Notes: generated by a model not told the origin, from the sequence alone. A stretch of 64,000 nucleotides of DNA from Zingiber officinale (GCF_018446385.1 NC_055986.1:76097659-76161658); one strand, 5' to 3'. Positions 1-12,024 are shown, numbered from the stretch's first letter. Translations and numbers: made by a program.

Positions 1-641
1 TGAGTTAGACTCAAGTGAGGCTTAATGATGATATTCATTGAATTTTGAATTCAATGATAAATGGTGACATTCATTGAATTATGAATTCAATTTGAATATT
101 AAATTCAAATTTCGATTCAAATTATGAAGAGAAGAAGAGTTTCAAAATGGTCATTTAATGAAGAATGAATATTCATTAAATACTCATTAAGACTCATTAA
201 TGAGGCTCATTAATGGAGTTAATGAGCATTAAGTATTTTCATTAGATGAAAATACTTAAGCCATTTTACTCTTATTTTTTCATTATGAACATATCATCAT
301 TATTCTTCCTCTCTTCTAGCTCTCTCTCCCTCTCCTCCATTGCCGAGCCACCCAAGAGTGCTAGCACACTCTAAGTGGTTCTTCTCCACCTATTGTCTGT
401 GTGGATACGTATAGAGGAGTGTACGCTTGACACTCTCGAGATCCGGCAACCTTTTGGACGAGCGTGATAAGCGAAGGGCTTCGCAACAAGGGTAACGCTT
501 CTTATTCATGTAGATCTAAGGTAGATCTAGGTTAGAAACTTGTACATGATTTATTTTTATATATCTTCGCACGGATCCGTGGCAAGACTTCGAGGTTTCC
601 GCAGCATAAAAAGTGGTTTTTGCGGCTCGAAAGTCCCAACA
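1..641 (+). mobile_element. LTR of a Copia-like retrotransposon, 5' end possibly outside window
   Basis: The segment ends in ...AAAGTCCCAACA, a typical LTR terminus with CA, after a pyrimidine-rich leader and a conserved-looking stretch (cgcacggatccgtggcaag at about 570). Position 1 happens to start with TG, but the true left end cannot be confirmed. No clear primer-binding site follows the CA end; instead the sequence passes into AT-rich DNA that fits the 3' internal region of a SIRE-type element. I therefore infer a 3' or solo LTR nested in that element. The first 300 bases are AT-rich with repeated attcatt/cattaa words and no coding potential. Confidence 0.5.
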
Positions 642-1179
642 TAATATTGGTCGCTTTAAATATGAAAAAGTGTGATTTGAGAAGTTATAATAAATTAAAA
701 TAGAAATTTAAAACTTTCTGATAATAGCATTAAAATTAAAAAAGTAATAATAATAAATAAATAAATGCATAGAAAATTTTTTTCTAAATGTTCTCAAAAA
801 TTTTTTAAAATTTTCTTACATAAAGTTTTCGCATTAGAAAGTTCTTAATTCTTAATGATGAAAACTTAAGAATTTTTTCAAAAGTTTATTTTGACTTAGA
901 AATTTTCCTTGACTTAGAAATATTTTCCAAAAAATCATTGAAATAGATTTTTATAATTTCTTTAAGTGTCAACCCTTAGATTTTTCTTGCAACCACAATT
1001 TTTTATGTGATCAAAGGGGGAGAAGAAAACGTATAAGTCTAAGGGGAGGTAGAAATTAATTTTTTTTTTAAATTAATTTTTTCTATCTTGTTGCACGTTA
1101 TTGCAATATAAATTGTTTATTTTTATGTCTATTTTAACCCTAGCTTAACTTGGGTTGATCACATCAAAAGGGGGGAGAT
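642..1179 (+). mobile_element. 3' internal region and polypurine tract of a SIRE-like Copia element
   Basis: AT-rich, non-coding sequence with repeated purine tracts (agggggagaag near 1015, aaggggagg near 1046) ends in the polypurine tract aaaaggggggaga (1166-1178) directly before the LTR that starts at 1180. The stretch cttgggttgatcacatcaaaagg before the LTR recurs, inverted, beside the LTR at 13,005. This marks both as the same family. Pol and gag of this copy would lie left of the window. Confidence 0.65.
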
Positions 1180-2182
1180 TGTTGGAACCCCAAGGTTGTT
1201 TTGGTGTGCTCAACAAGTTAAGTTAGGTCCTGTGTGTTTCTAACCTTGTGTCTAAGTGTGCAGGAGCTTAGGAGCACAGGTAGTCGAGCGGAAAATGCAG
1301 CTAGCAAGAAGGATGGCACGCGATGCGTCCGAGGGACGAGGCGCTACGGAAGAGTACACCGGCCGACTAGAAGGAAGCGTGCGGTGGTTCCGAGGGACGA
1401 GAAGCCAGAGCGGAAGACTGCTCAAGGAGCAAGAGACACAGCTAGCGAGAAGGTCGGCACGGGGTGCGACTGAGGGACGAAGACTGCGGATGAGTACGCT
1501 GGCGGACGAGAAGGAACCATGCGGCGATTCCGAGGGACGAGAAGCCGGAGCGAAAGCCTGCTCGAGAAGACCGAAAGTTGGGATCGGATGGCAAAGATTA
1601 CCCAAGCAAGTGGAAGACTTTGTCTGAGGTGAACGGAGCCGGAGCAGAAGACCCGGGCTGAAAAAAGTCAACGAGGTTGACTTTCCCGCCCGGGGCGTCC
1701 GGAAGAGTCCAGGGCGCCCGGACCGTACCGGGGCACCCGGAAGTCGATATTTGACCAAATCAACATTTGACTCGATCTCAACGTTATGGATAAAGATTTA
1801 TCCCCCCAAGGCGCCCGGAATCCTTCGGGCGCCCCAACCAAAGCTATAAATATAGCTTTGGTCCAGAAGCTTTTCAACGAACTCAAGAATTGTAATTCCA
1901 ACGCTTGTGTGCTTTAGTTTAGAGTTAAGCTTCTGTTTCTGTGCTTCATTGTTGTACAAGGCTTCTCCACCTGAAGGAGTATTTAGTACTACATTTACCT
2001 TGGATTAACAACCTCCCCGGTTGTAACCAAGTAAATATCGTGTGCCTCGTTTTTATGATTTATTTTCTGCTTACTTTATTTTATAAGTGTTAGTTTAAGA
2101 GTTTGAGAAAGGTTGGTTTTGGTTTTGTGTTGGCAGGCCATCCAACCCCCCCCCCCTTCTAGCCGGCCGCAACGGTCCTACA
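1180..2182 (+). mobile_element. 3' LTR of a SIRE-like Copia retrotransposon
   Basis: A 1,003-bp LTR runs from TGTTGGAACCCC just after a polypurine tract to ...CGGTCCTACA, with a poly-C run followed by a ccttctagccg motif near its end, as is usual in SIRE/Maximus LTRs. The flanking pentamer AGAAG (2183-2187) is the candidate target-site copy; its partner would lie outside the window. Open frames inside this LTR, up to 168 codons, have no family features and are chance frames. Confidence 0.75.
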
Positions 2183-2187
2183 AGAAG

Positions 2188-5100
2188 CATGTACCAAAAC
2201 CTAGGATAAGAAGTCAATTAGTAATGGATTTAAGAATCTGTATCAATCAGAACTAGAAACACCAAGTAAAACTGAAAATCTGTTCACTAACAGAATTTGT
2301 GCCAGTCTTTTGAACTAATTTCTTATCCGAAATAAATTGAAATCTAGCTTTTATTTGTTTAGAGTTAAATGAGATAGTATATAGAGATTTAACTTCAAAG
2401 CTTGATAAAAAATTAGTAAGATTAAAGTTGAAACAGTGATAAATTTAGAAATGAAAAGCTGAATCCGTTTAGAGATCAAAGCTGTCCGGATTCAAATCAA
2501 AACAATATGGAAATCAAGCTATTATCGATTAAATGTTAACTATGATGCCCTATAGAAATAAAATGTTGAAGATTAAAGATCAATGTCTTCACAAAATAGA
2601 TGGACAAATTTGAATTACCAGAGCTGTTAAAATGGGAAATTGTAAGCTGCCGAAACATGGATCTGTTGCTGAAAATCTGATCAAGGAGAAAGATTTGAAC
2701 TTCGATTAGTGATTGCCATTTGGATCTTTAAGAGGAATCAGAAGCTAGAATAATTGAACAAAATTAAAGTAGAACAATTAGTGATGATGTTTCTGAACAG
2801 CAAGGTTTAAAATTCAAGCTTTAAATATTGTAGTGCTTAATGGAATCATTTTCCAAGTTTAATCCTTTGAACAACAAGCTGAAATTATGTAATTGGACAC
2901 TATAGATAGGGATTTTCATACAGGAAATTCAGCGTGTAACCCCACTCAAACCATTGGAGAACATGTGTAGAAGGGTTTAATCAAAGAAAGGGTCAAGTGA
3001 AGCTCTGTTGGGTGTAGAAATAAATGGTATCTGATTCCTTCCATGATTTCTACAAACTTTATATTTTGATAGAAAAGGATTTGATGTGCTGAAAAGGGAA
3101 ACTGTGAGTTGCTGAAATGTAGTTGTTGAAGCTTGTTTGATGAAAAGGAGTGATGATGGAATTTGAAGTTGTTTATATTTGCTGTTCATTCAAAATGAGA
3201 CAATGCCCCCAACTAATCAAGAAATAGCTACAAGTTGCAAATGAAGAAAAGATTTTGGAAGTCTAGGTGTTGAGGCTGAAAGGGATTCAAAACAGAAAAT
3301 AGCATAGGTGAATCAAGCTGGAAACTCTCTATCAACTCTTTATCAAAATCTGTGCAGAATTAAAGGCAAGCTAGATTTGATTGAGAACTTGAATGATATA
3401 TTCTGATGAGACTAAAATCTAGAATCTTGATCTAAAGTTCAAGAAAAATAGAAATGGAAACTGAACCACTCAAATGCAAAAAGTTAGAAATGGGAAGATA
3501 CTGTTTGGAGATCAAACCTGTTTGATTTCTGAATTAAACAAAGTAAAACCATTTTCTAGCTAACCAAGAAATGAGCTCTAATTGCACAAGAGGAAAACAA
3601 AATGTAAGAGTGGCTGAAAGGCAGGCAAAAATATAGAAGTATACTTGTGACAAAAAGGAGAGGGAAGCTGAAGTTGCTCCTTGTGTAGAAATGGTATCAG
3701 TATGAAATGTTGTTTTTATTGGAAAACAAATCTATTGGTTCCTTAACTACACTAAATATCAGAAGACATCTATGAGCTGATCAGGAAACAAGTGTAAAGG
3801 CAACTGAAGAACAAAATGTTTTTATAAAAAAGACAGTAAGTTGGAAAACAAGAATTCAGTGTAGAGTTGAAGTAAGTGTGTACCAACTTGTATCATCAGG
3901 CCACAAAATAATGAGGAAAACCAGTGAACCTCTTACATTTACATATATAAATGGTGTCTCAATTCTTCCTATACCTTTCTGTATCAATTTGAACAGAATT
4001 TTGAAAGTATCAAATGGTTTAAATGGAAAATTGTGAGTTGTTTGAATAGGGTGAGTGTAATTGCAGGAAATCTATTATGGGGCACGGAATATGAAATTCA
4101 AGTAGTGAGAAACAAAGTACTTAGAAAAGAAACATTATTTTTGAGGAAAAGGAGACAATGGCAGTAACTTGGTACAAGAATAGTGATGACAATAAACAAA
4201 AATGAAGGCATTACAGAAGCAGAAATTGTCCAATTCACTGAAACTATACAGAGCTATTTTAGATTTATTTATTTTTTTATCTGAACCAAAGGTATTCAAG
4301 CTTGTATCGAGTGAATGTAAATGAGATGATCTATAGGGATTAAATGTCAAAGCTTGATCAGAAAACAATAAGATCATAATTGAAGCTGATTTCAAAATCC
4401 AGATTTCCAAGTTTTATGAATGTCAATATTACAATGGAATCTGAGTAATCCTTGATCTTGTAAATTCAGATTCTTTCAGAATTAATGAAGAAACATTTAA
4501 GGGCTTGATCATTGGAATTTTAGAAAGAAATGACAAGTTCATTCAAGGATTAAACTAAAGAGCAGATTGCATTAAGGCTGGAACGAAGCTGAAATCTGGA
4601 ATAGGAGTTGAGATTTAGGAATTGGAAGTTTTTGTGTTTCTATTACAAGAAATGGAGTGAGTTCCTTGATGAATTAAATAAGGAATGGATGATGAAAAGT
4701 AGCTAATAGAGTAGAACCCTAATTTTTGAAGCAGAATTTTGAAAAGCTAGAATGGAAACTGTCTACATTAGTGAAAGTTGTGCCAAACTGTAAATGATTT
4801 TTATGGGTTGTAACTCATTGAATTCAAGATATTATTGATTGAGTGTTAATTGAAAAGCTTGGCTTGAGGGTCCAGGAAGATCAGAATCTAAACTGAAACT
4901 AAACATAAATACAAAATTCCAGAAACTGTGATTTTCAACTCTGTTTGGAATAAATCTGTAGGATCTAAATCACAACTGTAATTTATTTATAGTTTAATAA
5001 GGAATGAGTTTTAACTAAAGATGAAGAAAATAATTTTAGAAGCTATTACTTGGAATTAGTTTTGGAAATATAGAGATGAAACAAAAACTGCTGAAAAGCA

Positions 5101-7871
5101 GAAATTTTGAAGTTGCTGAAACAGTGAGTGTAGTTGCTATGATTTAATCAAGGGTTAAGATTGGAAATTTAATTGGTGATTTCTATTCAATTCAAGAAGA
5201 GTTCCAGATGGTGTTATAAATTTTTAAAAGGAGAAATGATAATAATGAAAGCCAATTCATACTAAAACAGTGAGGGATGAAAGCTGAGAACAGTTAGGTT
5301 TCAATCTATTTTGAATTGAATATGATGGTTGTATAGTGAGATTATAACAGAATCTGCATAATCTATAATTGATCCATCTCTGAAACTGAACAATTTCAAC
5401 TGTTGTTGGCTCTTCAAATTTAGTATGCAAAGGGATCAATGATTCTAATAGAATTTTAAGGTGGTTGTTCTAAGCTAAGTTCAGAAGTGGTAGATTTTGA
5501 ATTGCTGTACCAACTTGGAGAGATCTTGTTGAGTTTCATTGCTCCAGAGGACCAATGTTTTAAGTGTGGGGGAGGTATGATCCAAGTTGTTTCAGTGATT
5601 GAATGCACTATGAGACAACAAAAGCAAACAAGTACAGTGAATACGAAGATTAAAATTGAACCATGTCAAATGTTGAAACTGATTTGTTGTTGTGATGAAG
5701 TCTGCTGTGTTAAAATTCATTTGATTTTGGATTTCTGAAATGCAACAATGTTTTAAACTTGAATCTAAATCAAAATTCTGAATTTTGAATTTTGTGGCAG
5801 CTTAATTAATTCATTGAGTGTCTGCTGAATTCATTTGATGAGTCCTGCAATCCAGGAAATTTTGTTTTGCAAAAATCAATTTGTTGAATCACTTGAGTTA
5901 TATATAAAGTTTAGGAAGTCATGGAAGTATAGATGTCATCATTGGAGCCATGTTAGTGCTAAATCCACCTACTGATCTCAATTAGCAGTATCCTAAATTT
6001 GGACTTTTGTTATTTTAGTGCCAATGGATCCCTTTTTACAAGCTTAATTCTTCATGCTGCGAGCCAAAACTTCATTCAATTCAAATTTTTGAAACTGCTT
6101 ATTGAACATCTGTTGATTCGAAACTAACAAGGGGTTTCTGTTGGTGTTGAATATACCTAGTTCTGGTTATTTTCTGATGCAATATGAATGTAGCTCTCAA
6201 GATATGCAAAAACAATAATGAGAAGCTAGAAATGTTCCACTGCACAAGTTTGAATTAACTTCAAAACTGATTCTTTCAAGTGTCAAATTCTAAATCTGAA
6301 TTCTAAAATCAGAGGTCCAAATCTAAAACTCCATAGAGCTGCAGAAATGGCAAATCTGCAATGTGTGCCAAATCTGAAATTGCTCCTACCCAATTCTTTG
6401 CTGATCAGTTCTCTCTTCTTTGCTCTTCATCAAAATAAGAAAAAGGAAGAAAGAAATCAAAGTTGTTGAATCTGAAATCTGTAATTTACAAGGTAGGAGA
6501 ATGCAAGGCAGAAAACAAACTTGAAGAACTGGTGTGTATGAAGTTTGTTTCATAGGCCTCTAATAAGTGAGAAGTCCAAGTGAATTTAATGATCTTCCAT
6601 TACCATTTGGTGTCCTAATCTCCTCTAGTTTTTTGGGATTTAGAGCAATCAATTTCAATGAATTGGAGATTTGAAATTTACGGATTCATTACAAAAAAAG
6701 AATCAATGATGAAGGAATCCAATCCTTGCACTCAATGGATTCAAAATCTAATTAGATTTTTATGATACAGTAAGTGGGGTAAAATTTCTGATGTTTGTGA
6801 AGTTCTGAGAAATTTGATGCTATAGATCTGATTTTTGAAACCAGGAACTGAAGCATGAATCTGAATTTTGAATTGTTACAGTAGTCTACTCCAAAACCTG
6901 ATTATGTGTGCCAAATCCTTATGCTATTTCTGATTAGCATTGTTTTGAATTGAAGTTTCTATCAACTCAGTGCTAAATGAAACTTTTTACCGATTTTCAT
7001 TCTTCATGGTTCAAGGCAAGAATCACTTTAAGTCAAATTCGGGAATTGAGAAGCCAAAGTATAGAAATCAGTTTCATATCAGAATTTCCCTTTCTGGTCA
7101 TGAATTTGGAACTAAATCCTTGAAGCTAAATCTTGAATATTGGAAAGATATAACCTTCAGCAAGTAAGAATTCTATTCTAGCACAAACCTAAACTTGAAT
7201 GGAAAACATGTAGGGAATGACACAGTTGAAACTTGAAATATGAATGCTGGTATCCTGAAATTATAAATTGGTTGTGTACCAAGTCCTCTTCACAGTACTG
7301 ATCAGTACATTGGGCAGTAAGTTCAAAGAAGAAAGGAGGGAAGTATGTCCAGAATTCATCTATATAGCATTCTTTTGCATCCATGTCTTCCGTTACAACT
7401 TTGAATTTTATCTTTCTCATTTCTTTTCTTACACACCAACTCTCATTTGATTTGATTCATGCTTTCTTTTCCATCATTATAAACCTTTATAATTGTGTAT
7501 TCTAATGCCTAGGTTAGTGGTGAAGAATAGAAGATAAGCAAGCATATGGTAGTGCATGAACATGAGTAGCTTGAGTGTGCTCCACTACTACATGAATTTG
7601 AGATTAGGATTGAGAGCCACCAAAAAATTCCTTGTGAGCATTAGTTGTTGTTATCATTCTCAGTTATTCATGATGGATTGAGATCATTATGTTGTTAACC
7701 AAGGTAAGAATTGAGTCCATGAACGCTTGAGTTGTTAAAACTTAACAATCCTACGTAACTTGCTTTTATTATTTTCTAAATATGAATGAGAATTGTTAGG
7801 GGGTACAACCTTAGTTGTTTCTTTAGTTTTGTTCACTTGCATGAGACGTGCAAGAATAAGTGTGGGGGATT
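2188..7871 (+). mobile_element. Decayed internal 3' region of an Athila-like Ty3 element
   Basis: This is 5.7 kb of AT-rich, purine-biased sequence without any recognisable gene; the longest frames are under 95 codons. It carries degenerate dispersed copies of a unit with gggaaa(t/c)tgtgagttgctgaaa-like cores near 2630, 3098, 4026 and 5099. It ends in aataagtgtgggggatt, an Athila-style polypurine tract, immediately before the LTR at 7872. Long non-coding 3' regions are usual in Athila elements. The assignment rests on this end and on the LTR and primer-site features to the right. I see no env-like or pol remnant. Confidence 0.55.
7857..7871 (+). other. Polypurine tract of Athila-like element
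   Basis: The sequence aagtgtgggggatt directly precedes an LTR starting TGATAAGTTATT. It would prime plus-strand synthesis during reverse transcription. A similar motif, aagtgtgggggagg, occurs at about 5560. Confidence 0.6.
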
Positions 7872-10238
7872 TGATAAGTTATTATTTGATACATTCTTTG
7901 GATTGATATTGGGTATATTACATTTAATTGCACATGTTTATATGCACTTTTTATCATGTTTATACATCGAGATTGTTTTAGCTCAAGTGTACATTTTTCT
8001 ATTAATCCATGATATTATTATCACAATTTGAATTTGGTTTTGTAGGGAACTTGAGTTGATTCGATTGGTACATGATCAAGGCTTAAACAAGTTTGGTTTG
8101 ACCAACTTGATGAAGAAGCTCAACCAAATCGATTCAACCCATCACAAGGAGTTTACTGTTGGACTGGGTAGGCCGACTGGAGAGGGTTGAGTTTCCTGAA
8201 ACACTAAAACAAACACCTTCTCGATCTTTCAACTCAGGTTAGCAGCAATAGTAAATAAAATTAAACAATAAGAAATTAAAGAAAGAGGCACCAAAATTTA
8301 CTTGGTTACAACCTAGGTGGTTGTTAATTCAAGACAAATGAAAGCTCTTAAAAAGTCTCCTTCGGTGAAGGCGGAGAAGCCTCATACACTCGTTAATAGC
8401 TCAGACTATTGCTAGAAAATGAATATTCAAGTTGTTACATTTTTTCTAGGTCCAACGGTCTTTTTTATAGCCCCTAGAAAATCTTATCCTCAGGCTGCAG
8501 GTGCCTTCCATAGGGCTGGAAGGCACCTCCAGTGAGGTAAAGGATAAAACTTTATCCTTTTCTGCAATAGCCAGATTGCTTGGTTGAAGGCGCCTTCCAT
8601 GGCTGGTTGAAGGCGCCTTCAGCCATTGAAGGTGCCTTTTGCCTGAAGGTCGCGGAGGCGCCTTCAACTCCTATTGAAGATGCCTCTAGCAGCTCTATAG
8701 CTCCACTCTAGCTCTTCTGCTGCTCCGATTGTCAGGGTGATTTCGGTCAACCGAAATAAGGCTCACCTGAACACAATTTTGACCTTTCTTCTCGAGCAGC
8801 CTTCCTCCCCGGCTTCTCATCCCTCGGACCGCCGCGCGCGTCCTTCTTGTTCGTCGGTGTACTCTTCCGCATCACCTCGTCCCTCAGACGCACCGAACCC
8901 GTCGGCTCTCTCCCGTGCTGTCCTTTTCCCTAGCCGCCTCTTCCGCTCGACTTCCTATGCTCTTAAGCTCTTGCACACTTAGACACAGGGATCAGAACAT
9001 AACAGAACCTAACCTAAACTTGGTTTAGCACACCAAAAATAACCTTGGGATTCGAACATTTACCTTTTGAGCTTAACCCAAGTCAAATCCTCGTCAACAA
9101 AACCCTAAAATCTCCATTGAAACAATGCCAAACTAGATTTTAAATCTGGTTCAAAATTTAGGTTTAAAAACCTAGATTTCACAGATGAACAATTGCTCGG
9201 GTTATTGTTCATCTGCATTTCTTCACCCCCAGCTCCCGATTCCATCTCCAATTAGCTTCTCAAGCAACGACGTCAGTGAGGGAGCTTCAAGGCAGCTCCT
9301 GGACCATTTCCCGATCAGCTGGGAGCTCACCGGAAGGAGTTTTGATAGCGAGTTTGCTGAATTTTGAGCTCACTACCATTTCCGCCACTCTCAGAGGCGT
9401 TCCTCCCATCCAGTGGTTCTGCCTCACATCAGCAATCATCGGAGGAGTTCTTCGATGGTTTTCAATGGTCTTCCATCCATCATCAGCTCCCCATTTCTTC
9501 AATTAGTTCAGATTGTCAGATTTTCTAGTTTTTCCTACAATTCCAGTTTTAATCTATTCTTGCATTCATCATTAGAGAGGTCTCTATGGTGAAGATTAAA
9601 ACCTTCGAATTGATTCCAGAGTTCATAGCTTACTTGTGCTACTTCTCTAATGACCAGAGTTGAGTTTTCTCATCTCCGGCCTCTTGTGTGATGGCAAGAG
9701 TGTGATGTTTGTGTAGTTGGTTGTGAATTTGGATCGGTTTCATTTTATTTACTATTTTTTGTAGCTTAGAATAGATTTCATTTGATGTTAGTTGAATTTA
9801 ATTTCATAGTTAGATTTCTTATATGTCTTGCTCTTTCTTTTCTTAGCTTATTCAATGCTTTAGATAAGATTTCAATTGTGTCATGCTATTGCTTACCTTA
9901 ATTTAATTGTATTGATGGTGAGCTCATAGCTTAGAGTGACAATGTGTTGTGGATTAATTGTTGGCACTTATTTAGATGTCATTCTAGTATTACAGTAGTT
10001 TCCTACTTGCTTTGCTTTTCATTTGTTAGATTTAGAATTAAAACCAAACAACCCCCATTTTAATGATGAAAACCTCAAAAATAGTTCTAAGTCTAAGACA
10101 AACATCTGATTGTTAGTTCCTTGAGAGATTCGACCCTGTGCTCTTTATTACAACATCATTATGTAGTTAAGGGGTTTATTGGAATTACATTGCTAATTTG
10201 ATAAGTATACTCGTGACGCTCAATTTGTACTCTTATCA
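7872..10238 (+). mobile_element. Athila-like LTR (forward), interrupted by a solo LTR
   Basis: The LTR starts with TGATAAGTTATT after a polypurine tract and ends ...GTACTCTTATCA at 10,238. Its last ~650 bp are the inverse of the sequence right of 10,275. Removing the 8157-9063 insertion leaves an LTR of about 1.46 kb. It contains a perfect 12-bp inverted repeat (9182-9193 with 9204-9215). The typical downstream primer site is replaced at 10,245 by inverted sequence. Frames within it are not genes. Confidence 0.6.
8157..9058 (-). mobile_element. Solo LTR of a SIRE-like Copia element
   Basis: On the minus strand the LTR begins TGTTCGAATCCCAAGG and ends ...ACCCAGTCCAACA (902 bp). It is a diverged relative of the LTR at 1180 and shares the gtgtctaagtgtgcaagagctta block. 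Identical pentamers TTTAC flank it (8152-8156 and 9059-9063), which supports a solo LTR inserted into the Athila LTR. A caution: the right flank (ccttttgagcttaacccaag) also resembles the internal sequence that precedes other SIRE 3' LTRs, so a truncated element is the alternative. Confidence 0.65.
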
Positions 10239-10274
10239 AATTTTGTGTAGTTCTCCGGCAACGGCGCCAAAATT
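10239..10274 (-). other. Athila primer-binding site at the centre of a head-to-head LTR pair
   Basis: The plus strand reads ccggcaacggcgcca, the 3' end of plant tRNA-Asp. On the minus strand this gives TGGCGCCGTTGCCGG, the primer-binding site used by Athila elements, placed just after the minus-strand LTR that ends at 10,275. To its left a forward LTR ends at 10,238, so two LTRs face each other across 36 bp. Confidence 0.7.
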
Positions 10275-10935
10275 TGATAAGAGTCCAAATTAAACGTCAC
10301 GAGTATACTTATCAAATCAACAATGTAATTCCAATAAACCCCTTAACTACACAATGATGTCATAATAAAGAGCCCAGGGTCGAATCTCTCGAGGAACTAA
10401 CAATCGGATGTTTGTCTTAGAGTTAAAATTATTTTTGGGGTTTTCATCATTAAAATGGGGATTGTTTGGTTTTAATTCTAAATCTAACAAATGAAAAGCA
10501 AAGCAAGTAGGAAACTACTCTAATATTGGAATGGCATCTAACTAAGGACCAATAATTAATCTACAACGCATTGTCACTCTACGCTATGAGTTTCACCATC
10601 GACACAATTAAACTAAGGTATGAAATAGCAAGACACAATTGAAATCTTATCTAAAGCATTGAATAAGCTAAGAAAAGAAAGAGCAAGACATAAGAAATCT
10701 AACTATGAAATTAAATTCAATCAACATTAAACGAAATATGTTCTAAGCTACAAAAAATAGTAAATAAAATGAAATCGATCTAAATTCACAACCAACTACA
10801 CAAACATCACACTCTTGCCATCACACCAGAGGCCAGAGATGAGAACGCTCAACTCTGGTCGTCGGAGAAGTAGCACAAGTAAGCTTTGAACTCTAGAATC
10901 AATCCAAAGCTTGAAATCTTTAGCGCGCCACTCCG
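10275..10935 (-). mobile_element. Athila-like LTR (reverse), truncated
   Basis: This is the inverse of roughly 9585-10,238. The two can be followed base for base through ataaaccccttaactaca, the tRNA-Asp-type primer region and the ccagaggccagagatgagaa block, with differences of several percent. Homology fades near 10,930, where a different LTR end begins, so only the 3' ~660 bp of this LTR remain. The right boundary is approximate. Confidence 0.6.
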
Positions 10936-11271
10936 AAAAGCTCTCCACGACGCTGAAACATTCCTCCTATGACGACACTCAATCTTCTACTCTAAAGTCG
11001 TCAGTATATTTGTTTTTATTACTTGCACTTATTCTGAATTATCTTCTAATATTTGTGCTATTAGTGAATTATTCATCGAAAGCACTCAATGAGTGTGGGC
11101 CTTAGAGTAGGAGTCGTACTTCAAACTAAGTAAAAAATAATGTGTTAGGGATTATTTTTTCTTTACTTTATTTTTCACTGCGTATTCTTTGTTTTCCAAA
11201 AAAGTGAAAAAGTGACTCACGCTATTCACCCCGCCCCCCCCCCCCCTCTATCACGCTTTTACAATCCTACA
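10936..11271 (+). mobile_element. 3' end fragment of a Copia LTR
   Basis: The segment has the R-U5 layout of SIRE-type LTRs: gaaagcactcaatgagtg, then ccttagagtaggagtcg, a poly-C run (11,233-11,246), and the terminus ...TACAATCCTACA at 11,271. No 5' half is present, and the join to the Athila LTR at about 10,935 looks like a deletion or truncation point. Confidence 0.5.
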
Positions 11272-11560
11272 TATCCATGTCTCACTTGGACTTCCCTTCA
11301 CATGATAAGTATCCGGACAAGAGTGACACACTTGGACTTTCTGTCTCATGTTGACTCTCTATTGGACTTCCCTTCATATATCAAGTGTCCAATCAGCCAT
11401 GACCCACTTGAACTTCCCTTTTCATACCAACTCTCTATTGAAGTTTCCTTCTTATGCCAAGTGTTTGGTCAATCATGACCTATTTAGACTTCCCTTCTCA
11501 TGCTAACCCCTGATTGGATTTCCCCACTATTAAGTATCCGATCAACTTTGACCTATTTAA
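11272..11560 (+). repeat. Diverged 76-bp tandem repeat, about three copies
   Basis: Units starting near 11,329, 11,405 and 11,481 share the frame cttggacttcccttctcatg, ...ctctattgga..., aagtgtccgatcaatcatgacc, with a partial unit before them. Spacing is 73-76 bp and divergence is high. Such arrays often lie just inside Copia elements beside an LTR. Here it directly follows an LTR end at 11,271, so it may be leftover internal sequence of that element. Confidence 0.55.
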
Positions 11561-12024
11561 TGTCTCACTCAAGCAACTATCATATTGCTCACTATATTAC
11601 TTAAACATCGAAACTCAATATGAGCAAGGATGGATCTTCTTAATGGTTGTCCTAGGCTCTAGCCCAACCCATCCCAGAGGATTTTTTTAATTACTTATTC
11701 TAAAAAAATTTTTGTAAAAAGTTGTACTAATAGATCTTTTTGTAATTTTTTTTTTTACTTAGCCCACCCCTTCCACATCTAAAGCCCAGCCCACCTCCTT
11801 TTCCTAGATCCGTTCTTGAATACAAGTAAGTTTGAGCTTGATCAACTTGGTCAACCTTGATTATAGGTCGATGACACCAACAAAATTGACATTTAATCTT
11901 TATATGACTATTGACTTATGGTACTCAATGTTCATGCAAAGTCTCAGTAGGTGGTCAAGATGGATCATATACCATCATGACTTGAAGTGTCTATTGATCA
12001 AGGTGGATGAGTACTAGATAGACA
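11561..12024. other. Intergenic, no gene seen
   Basis: AT-rich DNA without coding potential. A segment at about 11,622-11,822 has weakly complementary ends (caaggatggatct and agatccgttcttg), which might be an old MITE; the evidence is thin. The pentamer AGAAG at 12,025-12,029 is the left target-site copy of the large SIRE element that follows. Confidence 0.4.

Noticed and set aside
1252-1758. 168-codon frame on the minus strand
   Set aside because: It lies entirely in a SIRE-like LTR and has no domain features; similar chance frames occur in the related LTR at 8,157-9,058.
2183-2187. Shared AGAAG target sites of two SIRE-like elements as insertion preference
   Set aside because: The pentamer is in opposite orientation relative to the two elements and two cases are too few.
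5487-5738. 83-codon Cys-rich frame as an env or zinc-finger remnant
   Set aside because: Cys spacing fits no known finger and the frame lies in decayed AT-rich repeat DNA.
11622-11822. MITE with terminal repeats caaggatggatct / agatccgttcttg
   Set aside because: Complementarity is short and imperfect and no target duplication was found; left as a possibility in the intergenic entry.
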